Translations under genes and position numbers: made by a program | Shown here: positions 43,395-52,145 of the stretch, in pieces | Layout: every line of letters starts with the position of its first letter | How positions within the stretch are numbered: the first letter of the stretch is position 1 | The notes under the pieces: model-generated | What the model saw: only the letters and a program-made list of their open reading frames with translations | The model's database searches: none | What the model was told of the DNA's origin: nothing | Origin: Moraxella nonliquefaciens | GTDB taxonomy: Bacteria > Pseudomonadota > Gammaproteobacteria > Pseudomonadales > Moraxellaceae | Length of the DNA stretch: 64,000 nt | Direction: 5' to 3' | Assembly (NCBI RefSeq): GCF_001679005.1 | Contig: NZ_LXTW01000032.1 | Location: 509,715-573,714 of the forward strand

Positions 43395-45773
43395 TTATTT
43401 TTTAGATTCGTCATCATCGCTTTGCCAAGCCATAAGCCGTCTGACAATTTTGCCAAATAATGTGTGCTTTTTATAATTACCTTTTTTATTTTTGTCATGA
43501 ATGGGCATATTGGTCAAGATGAACAATGCTTCATAAATACTACTTACCGCATAAACATGAAACTTACCACACTCTACCGCCTTAACGATATTATCAGGGA
43601 GCATGAGTTGTCTAAGATTTGTCATTGGTATAATCACGCCCTGTTCGCCTGTGAGTCCACGCTCAAAACAGACATCAAAAAAACCAATGATTTTTTCATT
43701 GACACCACCAATTGCCTGAGCGTCGCCAAGCTGATTCATAGAACCTGTGATTGCCAGTGATTGATTGATGGGCACATCAGCAAGAGCGGACAACAGTACA
43801 GCACATTCGGCAAGGGTAGCACTGTCGCCATCAATATGGGCATAACTTTGCTCAAAGGCAAGGCTTGCTGAGAAGTTTAGCTCAGCAAATTGACTAAATA
43901 ATGACCGTAAAAAACTCGTCATAATCAGCATGCCCTTAGCATGCAAACTGCCCCCAAGCTCCACGTCTCGCTCAATATCAAGAATCTCGCCTGTGCCAAA
44001 TTTTGGGGCGATGAGTGCGCTAAGGCGTGCAGGCAAACCAAATTCACTATCAGCATAAGCAATCACAGTCAGAGCGTTAATCTGCCCTACTGCGTATCCT
44101 GTGGTATTGATAAGTTGTTGTCCGTTTTGAATCTCTTGCCAATATAATTCTTTTAAATAGCCTTTTCTCTCTTTGATGTCATCTAAGGCATTTTTGACGT
44201 GAATTTTATTCACCATTTTGGTATGATTTTTATCTTTATTCTTATCTTTGTTAGAATGATTTAAATGAAACTGTCGTGCTGATTCTACCACAAGTTGTAA
44301 TAATCTATCGCTGTGTAAACCCAATTTATCTTTATCATCGGTATGTATGGATGATTCATCCAATATCGCCCCAAAAGCAGTATTATCAAATATGGGTAAT
44401 TCATGTTTTTTTATCATATCCGCTATTTTGCCAATGATAAATAATTCGCTGTCATGATTGCGTGGTAAGGTATCATTAAAATCAGCTCGGATTTTAAATA
44501 GGTTATTAAATTCAGGTTCAAATTCTAATAATTCATAATATAAATCAGCTTCGCCCAATAATATCACTTTTACCGATAATGGCGTGCTGTCAGGCGATAA
44601 AGATACTGAGCCTGTTAGGGTTAGCATTTGTTCTAGGCTTGATATGCTAAGTGATTTTGATTGCAAGGCTCGCTTTAATCCTTGCCAAGCATAAGGATGT
44701 TCTAATAGCGATGATGCTTTTAATAACAAATATCCACCATTTGCCTTATGTAATGCCCCTGCTCGTATCATACTGGCGTCTGTCAAAATCGTGCCAAGCT
44801 GAGTAATATGTTCAACATGCCCAAGCAAATTGGGATGAGTGGGCATGTCCTCAAAGACAATGGGTGCACCACCATTTGGCACATGACTTACCATCACATT
44901 GACATAATAGCGATTAGGAACATTTGCTGTTTTTATCATAAAGTCCTCATCATGCTCTACGATAAATAGGATATTGTCTATGATGTCTTTTTGATAATCA
45001 TCTAAGTATTGGCTGATTTTTTTATCATGTTTATTGTCATATTTTTTTAAAATAGGAGTTATTAATGGCGTGATAATTTTGATTAATAGTGTTTCATGAA
45101 GTTCATCTATTTTTTTATTAACCTCATCATCCATATTATCCAGTTCTATGTTAATTTTGGTAAGTTCTTTTTGTAATTTATCAAGTGCGGTATTATTAAT
45201 AGGCTTTTTGTCATCAATAGGAACAAATACTGCTTTTTGGTCGGTAGAATGCAATAGAGTTAAATTATGGCTTTTGGCGGTGGCGTTTATTTCATTGAGT
45301 AGATTTTTTTCTAGTTTTTGGGCAGATTGTTTAATTGCATTGATGCTGTTTTGATGACTGACACTATTAAATTTGGCGATGATTTTTTTATAAATCTCAT
45401 GCCAAAGCTTATGCATGTCTTTGGCAAAAATCACCCCTTGACCACTTGGCAAGGTCAGTGCGATGGGGTAGCGTGGCATGCTAAAATTATGCACATACAC
45501 CAAATCAGGTGGTGTCGGTTCGTGTTTGGCACGTTCGCTAAGTAAGCGTGTGATGAGTGTGCGTTTGCCCAGTCCGTTTTCGCCCACAGCAAAGACATGA
45601 TAACCATCCGCCTTAATGTCAAGGGCACTGTGTATGGCATTAACGGCTCGGTTTTGCCCAAAATGATATGACATGGCTTGGGCGTGCGTGCTGTCAGATG
45701 GTAAGGCATCGGTGTCGGTGTAGCGTTTTAGGTCGGTATGGGGCAAGCGATGGGGGGTAAATTGGTCAGTCAT
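43395..45773 (-). CDS. Lon-like protease of the AAA_32/YcbZ group
   Basis: A 792-residue cytoplasmic protein with a C-terminal Lon proteolytic domain. The catalytic dyad is visible as DGDSA (Ser651) and GGVNEK (Lys694). The N-terminal part resembles the AAA_32 group, with GENGLGKRT at 64-72. This is a poor Walker A, with Arg in place of Ser/Thr after Lys, as in E. coli YcbZ-type proteins, so ATPase activity is doubtful. A Lys/Asp-rich helical insert spans about 130-270. Substrates are unknown. It is divergent from rsmG. Confidence 0.85.
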   Translation of the reverse strand: MTDQFTPHRLPHTDLKRYTDTDALPSDSTHAQAMSYHFGQNRAVNAIHSALDIKADGYHVFAVGENGLGKRTLITRLLSERAKHEPTPPDLVYVHNFSMPRYPIALTLPSGQGVIFAKDMHKLWHEIYKKIIAKFNSVSHQNSINAIKQSAQKLEKNLLNEINATAKSHNLTLLHSTDQKAVFVPIDDKKPINNTALDKLQKELTKINIELDNMDDEVNKKIDELHETLLIKIITPLITPILKKYDNKHDKKISQYLDDYQKDIIDNILFIVEHDEDFMIKTANVPNRYYVNVMVSHVPNGGAPIVFEDMPTHPNLLGHVEHITQLGTILTDASMIRAGALHKANGGYLLLKASSLLEHPYAWQGLKRALQSKSLSISSLEQMLTLTGSVSLSPDSTPLSVKVILLGEADLYYELLEFEPEFNNLFKIRADFNDTLPRNHDSELFIIGKIADMIKKHELPIFDNTAFGAILDESSIHTDDKDKLGLHSDRLLQLVVESARQFHLNHSNKDKNKDKNHTKMVNKIHVKNALDDIKERKGYLKELYWQEIQNGQQLINTTGYAVGQINALTVIAYADSEFGLPARLSALIAPKFGTGEILDIERDVELGGSLHAKGMLIMTSFLRSLFSQFAELNFSASLAFEQSYAHIDGDSATLAECAVLLSALADVPINQSLAITGSMNQLGDAQAIGGVNEKIIGFFDVCFERGLTGEQGVIIPMTNLRQLMLPDNIVKAVECGKFHVYAVSSIYEALFILTNMPIHDKNKKGNYKKHTLFGKIVRRLMAWQSDDDESKK

Positions 45774-45912
45774 TGTTTCTATTATAAAATACCAAAAAAG
45801 GGATATTTTAACAGATTAAAACGTGATAAAATAGCCAATTTAAAATTAACTTATCTTTAATTATTTCACCTTAATTATTTCAACCATTACCTAAAACTGC
45901 TACTTTATAACA

Positions 45913-46572
45913 ATGACTTATCATAAGATATCCACCCATGCCGATGATTTTGCTCGTGATTTGGCACATTTTTCCGATAAACTCAATTTAACATTCAGTC
46001 AAGTACAAATCAAACAACTGCTTGATTATTTGGATAATTTACTGCTTTGGACAAAGGCATACAATTTGACCGCCATCACCGCTCCACAAGAGGCTTTTAC
46101 CAAACATATCTTGGACTGTTTGGCGGTGGTGGCAGATTTGCCTTTTTCTGACAAAATGGGCATGAATGTGCTTGATATTGGTACAGGAGCAGGTTTGCCA
46201 TCTGTCATCATCGCCATCATGCGTCCCGATTGGCACGTTACCGCCTTAGATAGCAATGGCAAAAAGGTGCGATTTATCCGCCAAATGGTGGGCGAGTTGG
46301 GGCTTGCCAACGTCAATCCTGTGGCAAGTCGCATTGAAGAGTTTGATGGGCAATTTGATATCATCACCTCTCGGGCATTTGCAAGTCTTGATGATTTTGT
46401 GGGTGTTGCCAAACCGCATTTAAAGACAGATGGTGTGCTATACGCCATGAAAGGCAAAGCTCCAACAAGCGAGGATGTGGTAAATTTGGCAGATTGGCAA
46501 ATTGAAGTCAAATCCATTGAGGTGCCACAAATGAGCGACGAGCGGTGTGTGGTGTATTTGATAGCCAAATAA
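45913..46572 (+). CDS. rsmG: 16S rRNA (guanine527-N7)-methyltransferase
   Basis: Methylates G527 of 16S rRNA using SAM. Loss in other bacteria gives low-level streptomycin resistance. The 219-residue protein has LLLWTKAYNLTAI (about 42-54), the SAM motif VLDIGTGAGLPSVIIAI (about 86-102), TALDSNGKKVRFIRQM and TSRAFASLDDFV (about 153-164), all typical. parA follows 30 bases later on the same strand, the usual rsmG-parA order in gammaproteobacteria. Confidence 0.94.
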   Translation: MTYHKISTHADDFARDLAHFSDKLNLTFSQVQIKQLLDYLDNLLLWTKAYNLTAITAPQEAFTKHILDCLAVVADLPFSDKMGMNVLDIGTGAGLPSVIIAIMRPDWHVTALDSNGKKVRFIRQMVGELGLANVNPVASRIEEFDGQFDIITSRAFASLDDFVGVAKPHLKTDGVLYAMKGKAPTSEDVVNLADWQIEVKSIEVPQMSDERCVVYLIAK

Positions 46573-46602
46573 TAGTTAATATATTGATTTAAAAGGTATT
46601 TT

Positions 46603-47361
46603 ATGGAAATTATCGCAATCGCCAACCAAAAAGGCGGTGTCGCCAAAACCACAACGGCGGTTAATCTTGCTTGTGCTTTGACACTTATCGGCAAAAAGCG
46701 TGTGCTACTCATTGACCTTGATGCACAAGGCAACGCCACAACCAGTCTGGGGCTTGACAAAAATGAGCTCGATTATACGGTGGCGGACGTGTTGCTTGAC
46801 GATGTGCCACTGGTCAAAACCATTGTGGCAAGTCAGCACCTTGATGTGGTGGGGGCAAACCGTGATTTGGCAGGGATTGACGTGTCGCTTGCGGACGTAG
46901 CGAACGCTCCGCTTTTATTAAAAAATGCCCTAAAAAACGCCAAGCCAGACTATGACTATGTCATCATGGACTGTGCTCCAAGCCTTAGCATGCTGACCGT
47001 GAACGCCCTTGTCGCCACAGACGGCGTGATTATCCCCATGCAGTGCGAGTATTTTGCCCTAGAAGGTATTGCTGACTTGATAGACACCATTGAAAAGCTC
47101 ACTCAAATCAACCCCAAACTGCACATTCGTGGTGTGGTACGAACAATGTATGATAGGCGAAGTACGCTTGCCCAAGACGTGTCGGCAGAGCTTGAAAATT
47201 ATTTTGGCGAAAAATTGTACAAAACTGTCATCCCAAGAAGTATTCGCTTGGCTGAGGCACCAAGTTTTGGCAAATCCATTTTTGAATATGAAAAATCATC
47301 CAAGGGGGCAATCGCTTATCATCAGCTCATGAATGAAGTGTTGGGGCAGTCACATTCTTAG
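46603..47361 (+). CDS. parA: Chromosome-partitioning ATPase ParA/Soj
   Basis: A Walker-type ATPase that positions ParB-parS complexes on the nucleoid. The 252-residue protein has the deviant Walker A KGGVAKTTT (residues 10-18, with Ala where Gly is more usual), LLIDLDAQGNATTSLG (about 35-50), VIMDCAPSLSMLTVNAL (about 125-141) and a C-terminal DNA-contacting RLAEAPSFGKSI. The short N-terminus is that of chromosomal rather than plasmid ParA. Unusually, no parB follows. The next gene is on the opposite strand. Confidence 0.93.
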   Translation: MEIIAIANQKGGVAKTTTAVNLACALTLIGKKRVLLIDLDAQGNATTSLGLDKNELDYTVADVLLDDVPLVKTIVASQHLDVVGANRDLAGIDVSLADVANAPLLLKNALKNAKPDYDYVIMDCAPSLSMLTVNALVATDGVIIPMQCEYFALEGIADLIDTIEKLTQINPKLHIRGVVRTMYDRRSTLAQDVSAELENYFGEKLYKTVIPRSIRLAEAPSFGKSIFEYEKSSKGAIAYHQLMNEVLGQSHS

Positions 47362-47368
47362 CCACACC

Positions 47369-47830
47369 CTACACAATGGGTTTTTTACGATAAAACAAAA
47401 TCCCTGGAATGGACAGTCCGAGTACCAATGCTGAGATGACAAAAAGTGCCTCAAAAAAGTACGTCATCATCATCACAAACAGTTCCATGCCAAACCCAAA
47501 ATACCCTATTTGCACCATGGTTACCATCGCTTTATAAGCCACAATGCCTGGCATAAGAAAAATCACACTTGGCACGATGAGTGCTTTTGGTGGTAATCCA
47601 TGTCGCTGGGCAAAATACACCCCCAAAAAACTTGGCAGCATCGCCCCAAAAAATGTCGCCACCGCCAAATGACTGCCCAGTGCCAACAACCCCATTTTAG
47701 TAACATAGCCCAGCACTGTCATCATAAGGCACAGTCCAACATAAGATTTGGGCAATGTAAGCATCAAACACCATCCTAGTGTAATCATACACGATAGCCC
47801 CACATTCATCAGCAGTGTTAATACATTCAT
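47369..47830 (-). CDS. ThrE-family exporter, small subunit (YjjB-like, DUF3815)
   Basis: A 153-residue membrane protein with about four or five hydrophobic segments and the family stretch GLPPKALIVPSVIFLMPGIVAYKAMV. This is the C-terminal half of one-piece threonine/serine exporters, here a separate gene. The ATG at 47830 overlaps the stop of the upstream partner by one base (TGATG), so translation is coupled. An upstream in-frame extension lies wholly inside the partner gene and was rejected. Substrate unknown. E. coli YjjPB has been linked to succinate export. Confidence 0.85.
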   Translation of the reverse strand: MNVLTLLMNVGLSCMITLGWCLMLTLPKSYVGLCLMMTVLGYVTKMGLLALGSHLAVATFFGAMLPSFLGVYFAQRHGLPPKALIVPSVIFLMPGIVAYKAMVTMVQIGYFGFGMELFVMMMTYFFEALFVISALVLGLSIPGILFYRKKPIV

Positions 47831-48657
47831 CACAGACCCCAATGCGGTATGCGTAAAAAAATCAACGCAATAACAATACCTACGCACGCCGACAACGTCA
47901 ACATGGTAGCGAACATCCATCGCCCTAAGCCCATGTTAATATACCCCTTTAAAATATCTGACAAGGCATTAATGATGGGAAAGCTCGGCACAAGTAGCAA
48001 CACGCTAGATGCCACCGCCACATCAGCATGAATTCCCAGTTGTAAAAAATAAGTCATCGCTCCTAGCAAAGTCGCCACAAAGGCGGTGATGATGACCACC
48101 ACAAAAGGGTTAAAATGGTGAGCAGATAGGTACATGCGGGTGTGCATGGCACAAAAACCTGCCACAAGCGTAACAAATGAGATGACCAAATCACCCCCAT
48201 TTAAATAAGCAAAGCAGGCACAAGACATGCCCACAAAGAACGCCGTGAGCATGTTGGGATATGTCGTACGATCAATGCCATCTAACTGCTTTTCAATGTG
48301 AGTAACGGTGTGTTCATCTCGCTCATCTGAGTGTCTTTGATGTTCTACGTTTAAAATGATTTGCTGAATTTGTACCAAAATATTGATATTAATCCCTTGA
48401 TGAACGGTATTTCGCACAGTCGTGATACACTGTCCATGATAGAGCGTGGTGAGCGTGATGGCATTAAAAGACAATCCACATTCCACAGACCCAACACCCA
48501 ACGCCACACCCAAACGTTTGGTCAAATCTACCACAACCACCGATTCCGCCCCATATTGCATGAGTAATAACGCACAGCGAACACACAAGCGAGTGATTCG
48601 CTGCTGTTCTTCGTACGATAAATAAGGCAACTTTTTGACTAAGCTCACATCAGACAT
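47830..48657 (-). CDS. ThrE-family exporter, large subunit (YjjP-like, DUF1212)
   Basis: A 275-residue inner-membrane protein. The N-terminal soluble part (residues 1-130) includes ITRLCVRCALLLMQYGAESVVVVDLTKRLGVALG, typical of the DUF1212 domain, followed by about five membrane segments (SFVTLVAGFCAMHTRMYL, FPIINALSDILKGYINMG). It corresponds to the N-terminal half of ThrE and pairs with the overlapping downstream gene. The two-gene form matches YjjP/YjjB. Amino-acid or dicarboxylate export is the family role. Which one applies here cannot be told. Confidence 0.85.
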   Translation of the reverse strand: MSDVSLVKKLPYLSYEEQQRITRLCVRCALLLMQYGAESVVVVDLTKRLGVALGVGSVECGLSFNAITLTTLYHGQCITTVRNTVHQGININILVQIQQIILNVEHQRHSDERDEHTVTHIEKQLDGIDRTTYPNMLTAFFVGMSCACFAYLNGGDLVISFVTLVAGFCAMHTRMYLSAHHFNPFVVVIITAFVATLLGAMTYFLQLGIHADVAVASSVLLLVPSFPIINALSDILKGYINMGLGRWMFATMLTLSACVGIVIALIFLRIPHWGL

Positions 48658-48750
48658 GGCGGATGGATAAGATTAAATGGATAAGGATAAGAATAAGGTA
48701 ATTATTGTAATCTAAAATGAACGAAAAATATAGCATGGGTTTGGCATATG

Positions 48751-48787
48751 CGATAAAAAACGCACCCAATATCATCAAATGCGTTTT
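48751..48787 (-). terminator. Terminator after etfA
   Basis: Arms AAAACGCA (48757-48764) and TGCGTTTT (48780-48787), with a T-run on the minus strand, 33 bases beyond the etfA stop. Confidence 0.7.
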
Positions 48788-48819
48788 CTATCATATTAAG
48801 CGTACTAAAATCACATGAA

Positions 48820-49752
48820 TTATAATTTGGAGGTCAGCTCAGGCAATGCCACTTGATAATCCGCCTCCAAGAAATAATCTGCCACACTGGCAATCGGTGC
48901 CTCAGGGTCGGTGTTAATCGCCACAATGGTTTTAGAGTCTTTCATGCCTGCCAAATGCTGAATCGCCCCAGAGATGCCCACAGCAATGTACAGTTGTGGA
49001 GCAACAATTTTGCCTGTTTGACCCACTTGCAAATCATTAGGCACATAGCCTGCATCAACTGCCGCACGAGACGCACCAACAGCAGCACCCAACTTATCTG
49101 CCAGCGGTTCAATGTATTTGGTAAAATTCTCACCACTTGACAACGCTCGTCCACCTGATACCACGATGTTGGCAGAGGTTAACTCTGGACGGTCAGATTT
49201 GGCAAGCTCTTCGCCCACAAAACTTGATTTGCCACTATCACCGCCCACGCTCACGCTCTCAACAGACGCGCTACCGCCTGTGGCAGGTGCCGCATCAAAT
49301 GCTGAACCACGCACACTTAGCACAATTTTATCCTCAACTGATTGTACCGTTGCTATGGCATTACCTGCATAGATGGGGCGTTCAAAGGTTTTTTCATCAA
49401 CCACGGCGGTGATGTCTGATACCATGCTAACATCAAGCAAAGCTGCCACACGTGGCAAAAAGTTCTTGCCTGTTGTTGTTGCAGGGGCAATGATGTGGCT
49501 ATAATTACCAGCAAGCTCCACCACCAATGGGGCGATATTTTCAGCAAGGGCATTGGCAAAAGCAGGATTATCAGCAAGCAACACTTTGCTTACCCCTGCC
49601 ACTTGGGTGGCACTATCAGCAACGGCTTGGGCGTGTAAGCCTGCCACCAATACATGAATATCGCTGTCAATTTGACCAGCAGCGGTGATTGTCGCAAGCG
49701 TGGCGGGTTTTAATTCTTGGTTGTCGTGTTCAGCATAAACCAGTACAGTCAT
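48820..49752 (-). CDS. etfA: Electron transfer flavoprotein, alpha subunit
   Basis: Takes electrons from acyl-CoA and other dehydrogenases and passes them to ETF:quinone oxidoreductase. The 310-residue protein has the N-terminal nucleotide-binding-like domain ([23 protein letters not shown]) and the FAD domain: [51 protein letters not shown], and [29 protein letters not shown]. It follows etfB after a 137-base gap on the same strand. No etf dehydrogenase gene is in the window. Confidence 0.95.
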   Translation of the reverse strand: [310 protein letters not shown]

Positions 49753-49889
49753 GATTATATCCTCTTTTATTTTAAAATGGTTGTCATTGATTTATAATGT
49801 GTTGGGTAAATTGCAATTCGCCTTCACCCATCAGAGGCATCAACGTTATGTTCATTCTATAAGCCCAACATTTATCTCAACATTTTTTA

Positions 49890-50639
49890 TTAAATTACCT
49901 TGGCTTCATTTTTGAGTTTGTCAATCAACTCATCAACACTACCCACTTTCACGCCTGCACCACGCTCAGCAGGGGCTTTGACTTGCAAAGTGGTCAGTTT
50001 TGATGTCATGTCCACACCAAAGTCAGCAGGAGTTTTGATGTCCAACGGTTTTTTCTTGGCGGCCATGATGTTAGGCAGTTTTGGAAAACGTGGTTCATTA
50101 AGACGCAAATCTGTGGTAACAACCGCAGGCAGTGGTAAGGTAACCGTTTGTAAGCCACCATCCACTTCACGAGTAACGTTGACTTTACCGCCATCAACTT
50201 TAATCTCAGATGCAAATGTGCCTTGCCCAACATCCATGAGAGCAGCAAGCATTTGACCTGTTTGGTTATTATCGTCATCAATGGCTTGTTTACCGAGCAA
50301 AATCAGCTCTGCCCCCTCATTTTGTGCCACGCCTTTTAGGATTTTGGCAACTTGTAACGGATAGGGCTTGGCATCGGTTTCAACAAGCACTCCACGGTCA
50401 GCACCGAGTGCCAATGCTGAACGAAGCTGTTCTTGGGACTGGCTTGTACCAACAGATACCGCAATAATCTCACTTGCCACACCCGCCTCCTTTAAGCGAA
50501 CCGCCTCTTCAATGGCAATCTCACAAAATGGATTCACACTCATCTTGGCGTTAGTCAAATCTATGCCAGATTCATCCGCCTTAACACGCACCTTGACGTT
50601 ATGGTCAACAACACGCTTGATGGCAACTAGTACTTTCAT
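49890..50639 (-). CDS. etfB: Electron transfer flavoprotein, beta subunit
   Basis: Partner of EtfA, holding AMP and helping bind FAD. The 249-residue protein begins MKVLVAIKRVVDHNVKVRVK and includes NPFCEIAIEEAVRLKE, LLGKQAIDDDNNQTGQMLAAL (the conserved recognition region) and LRLNEPRFPKLPNIMAAKKKP, all standard. CGGAGTAATC precedes the ATG. First gene of etfB-etfA. Its upstream region carries a striking hairpin. Confidence 0.95.
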   Translation of the reverse strand: MKVLVAIKRVVDHNVKVRVKADESGIDLTNAKMSVNPFCEIAIEEAVRLKEAGVASEIIAVSVGTSQSQEQLRSALALGADRGVLVETDAKPYPLQVAKILKGVAQNEGAELILLGKQAIDDDNNQTGQMLAALMDVGQGTFASEIKVDGGKVNVTREVDGGLQTVTLPLPAVVTTDLRLNEPRFPKLPNIMAAKKKPLDIKTPADFGVDMTSKLTTLQVKAPAERGAGVKVGSVDELIDKLKNEAKVI

Positions 50640-50904
50640 GATTACTCCGTTTTTTGGGTTTAAAATTCAATAAAAATATATCACATTTATCAGCTTTATG
50701 CCATGCTAGATTGTCTAAAATTTACAAATTTTGGTCAAATACTTAACGTGAATGAGCAGTCATTTTTATTTTTGGGGTGTTTGGATAATAGGAAATGGCA
50801 TTTTTTTAAAATCATATTCCACAAGGACAACACAAGGACAAATTGCAATTTGCTACACGCTCTTCCAACATATAATCCTTTAACTTCAAAATACATCAAT
50901 GACA

Positions 50905-50929
50905 GTAAGGTGCGTATCACGCACCTTAC
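50905..50929. repeat. REP-like hairpin
   Basis: Perfect 11-base arms GTAAGGTGCGT (50905-50915) and ACGCACCTTAC (50919-50929) with a 3-base loop. It is GC-richer than its surroundings and not followed by a T-run on either strand. The GTxxGGTGCGT motif resembles REP-type palindromes linked to RAYT transposases in other bacteria. Only one copy is in this window. Confidence 0.55.
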
Positions 50930-51004
50930 CATGCGACAAATGAATTTTTTAAAATTTAGCATGGGTGCAAATTGGGGTTAATTGATCGTATATTACTAAA
51001 ATAA

Positions 51005-51035
51005 CAAAAAAGCACCCAAATTACTTTGAGTGCTT
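51005..51035 (-). terminator. Terminator of the cold-shock gene
   Basis: Arms AAGCACCCAAA (51010-51020) and TTTGAGTGCTT (51025-51035) with one mismatch, and a run of six T on the minus strand. Confidence 0.75.
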
Positions 51036-51053
51036 AGCCAATGATATTGGCAA

Positions 51054-51266
51054 TTAGATTTTTTCAATCTCTTCGGCTTGTGGGCCTTTTTTGCCTTCGC
51101 CTAGAATGAACGCCACTTTTTGACCTTCGGCCAGGGTTTTAAAACCAGAACCAGTAATGGCACTGTAATGGGCAAATACATCTTGACCGCCTGCATCTTG
51201 GGCGATAAAACCAAAACCTTTGGCTTCATTAAACCATTTAACAACACCAGTAACTTTGTTTGACAT
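51054..51266 (-). CDS. Cold-shock domain protein (CspA family)
   Basis: A 70-residue single-domain RNA chaperone. RNA-binding motifs are KGFGFI (RNP1-like, about 16-21) and DVFAHYSAI (RNP2-like, about 29-37), preceded by TGVVKWFNEA. AAGGAAAACTCTC precedes the ATG. The 5' leader may be long, since the nearest good -10 (minus-strand TATAAT at 51533-51528) lies about 260 bases upstream, as in other cspA genes. Whether it is cold-inducible cannot be told. Confidence 0.92.
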   Translation of the reverse strand: MSNKVTGVVKWFNEAKGFGFIAQDAGGQDVFAHYSAITGSGFKTLAEGQKVAFILGEGKKGPQAEEIEKI

Positions 51267-51573
51267 GAGAGTTTTCCTTGAAAATTGGGAAATAATGGCA
51301 AAATGCCGTGAAAATATTTATGTTGCCAAAACCGCAAAATAAGTTAAAGATACGACGCTTAAACTCTACATCAAACCGTTAAGTTACCTTAATGGTTCAG
51401 TAATAAATCTAACATACGCCCTGATACCAGCACTCGTCCGCAAGTTATCAAAGTCGTTTTTTCGCACAAAGGCGAGTAAAACACAATATATGGTACATAA
51501 ACTATGGTAAATAAATACCATACGACTATTATAACAAAATTTTACCAAAAAAGGGGATTTATTTTTATAAATT
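51267..51573 (-). promoter_or_regulatory. Putative long leader of the cold-shock gene
   Basis: 307 bases without a gene. A minus-strand TATAAT (51533-51528) may start the transcript. An imperfect 10-base-arm hairpin (51374-51383, 51388-51397) lies midway. Long structured leaders are known for cspA mRNAs. The region next to the membrane-protein gene shows nothing else. Confidence 0.35.
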
Positions 51574-52026
51574 TTACAAAAAAGATAAATTGGTGTAGGG
51601 CAAAGCAAGCATACCCACGCAAAGCACAGCAAAGACCAAAGCAAAAGACTGTGAATAAGTCAAGTATTTGTTTGGTAAAACAATCTCTTTTGGGTCATCT
51701 GGCAAGTCATCACCGATGAGTTTTGCTCCTTTTATCCAGCTTAGCAGTGAATACACGCCATACACCACAGGCACGCTCATCAGAACACCATCAAATTCTA
51801 AAAAGTATAACGCAAGCCCCGACACAATAAGCCATGATGATGTCAAAATACTGATGACAGCAAAGAAGTTGTTTTGGGGTATTTTACCACCATTACGAGC
51901 AACCCACGCTGACTCCACCCAAATCAAGATGGCAATGATGAGACTTGCCAAAATATATAAAATGACAAAATCGGACAAACTGTTTAAAAAGTGGTGAATA
52001 TTATAAAGAATGTTATGAGCCATCAT
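51574..52026 (-). CDS. Unrecognised four-helix membrane protein
   Basis: A 150-residue protein with four hydrophobic segments (about 16-37, 54-74, 80-97 and 125-146) and a polar loop rich in Asp, Lys and Pro before the last one (KLIGDDLPDDPKEIVLPNKYL). There is no signal peptide. Start choice is uncertain between two adjacent ATG codons and a TTG, none with a good ribosome-binding site. It lies alone between csp and ilvC. I do not recognise the family. Confidence 0.6.
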   Translation of the reverse strand: MMAHNILYNIHHFLNSLSDFVILYILASLIIAILIWVESAWVARNGGKIPQNNFFAVISILTSSWLIVSGLALYFLEFDGVLMSVPVVYGVYSLLSWIKGAKLIGDDLPDDPKEIVLPNKYLTYSQSFALVFAVLCVGMLALPYTNLSFL

Positions 52027-52085
52027 CAAAAATAAATCTGCACAAATGGGTTATTATACGCCGATTAGTGCATACTGACAAGGCA

Positions 52086-52121
52086 TTAAAAGAACAACCG
52101 CCCACACGGACGGCTGTTCTT
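52086..52121 (-). terminator. Terminator of ilvC
   Basis: Arms AAGAACAACCG (52090-52100) and CGGCTGTTCTT (52111-52121) with one mismatch and a T-run on the minus strand, 25 bases past the ilvC stop. Confidence 0.75.
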
Positions 52122-52145
52122 AAAAAATAAAGTACCTAAAAGTGC

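Larger units (their letters stand above)
50640..51053. other. 414-base gap between etfB and the cold-shock gene
   Basis: It should carry the etfB promoter on its left and the csp terminator on its right. In between there is a near-perfect long hairpin (50905-50929) and AT-rich DNA. A 92-codon plus-strand open frame here has no coding character. No other element is recognised. Confidence 0.5.

Noticed and set aside
46026..46760. A 244-codon open frame antisense to rsmG and parA
   Set aside because: It lies entirely opposite real conserved genes and its translation has no domain-like pattern. It is an artefact of codon use.
50703..50981. A 92-codon frame in the etfB-csp gap
   Set aside because: It runs through the REP-like hairpin, lacks a ribosome-binding site and has a composition typical of AT-rich non-coding DNA.
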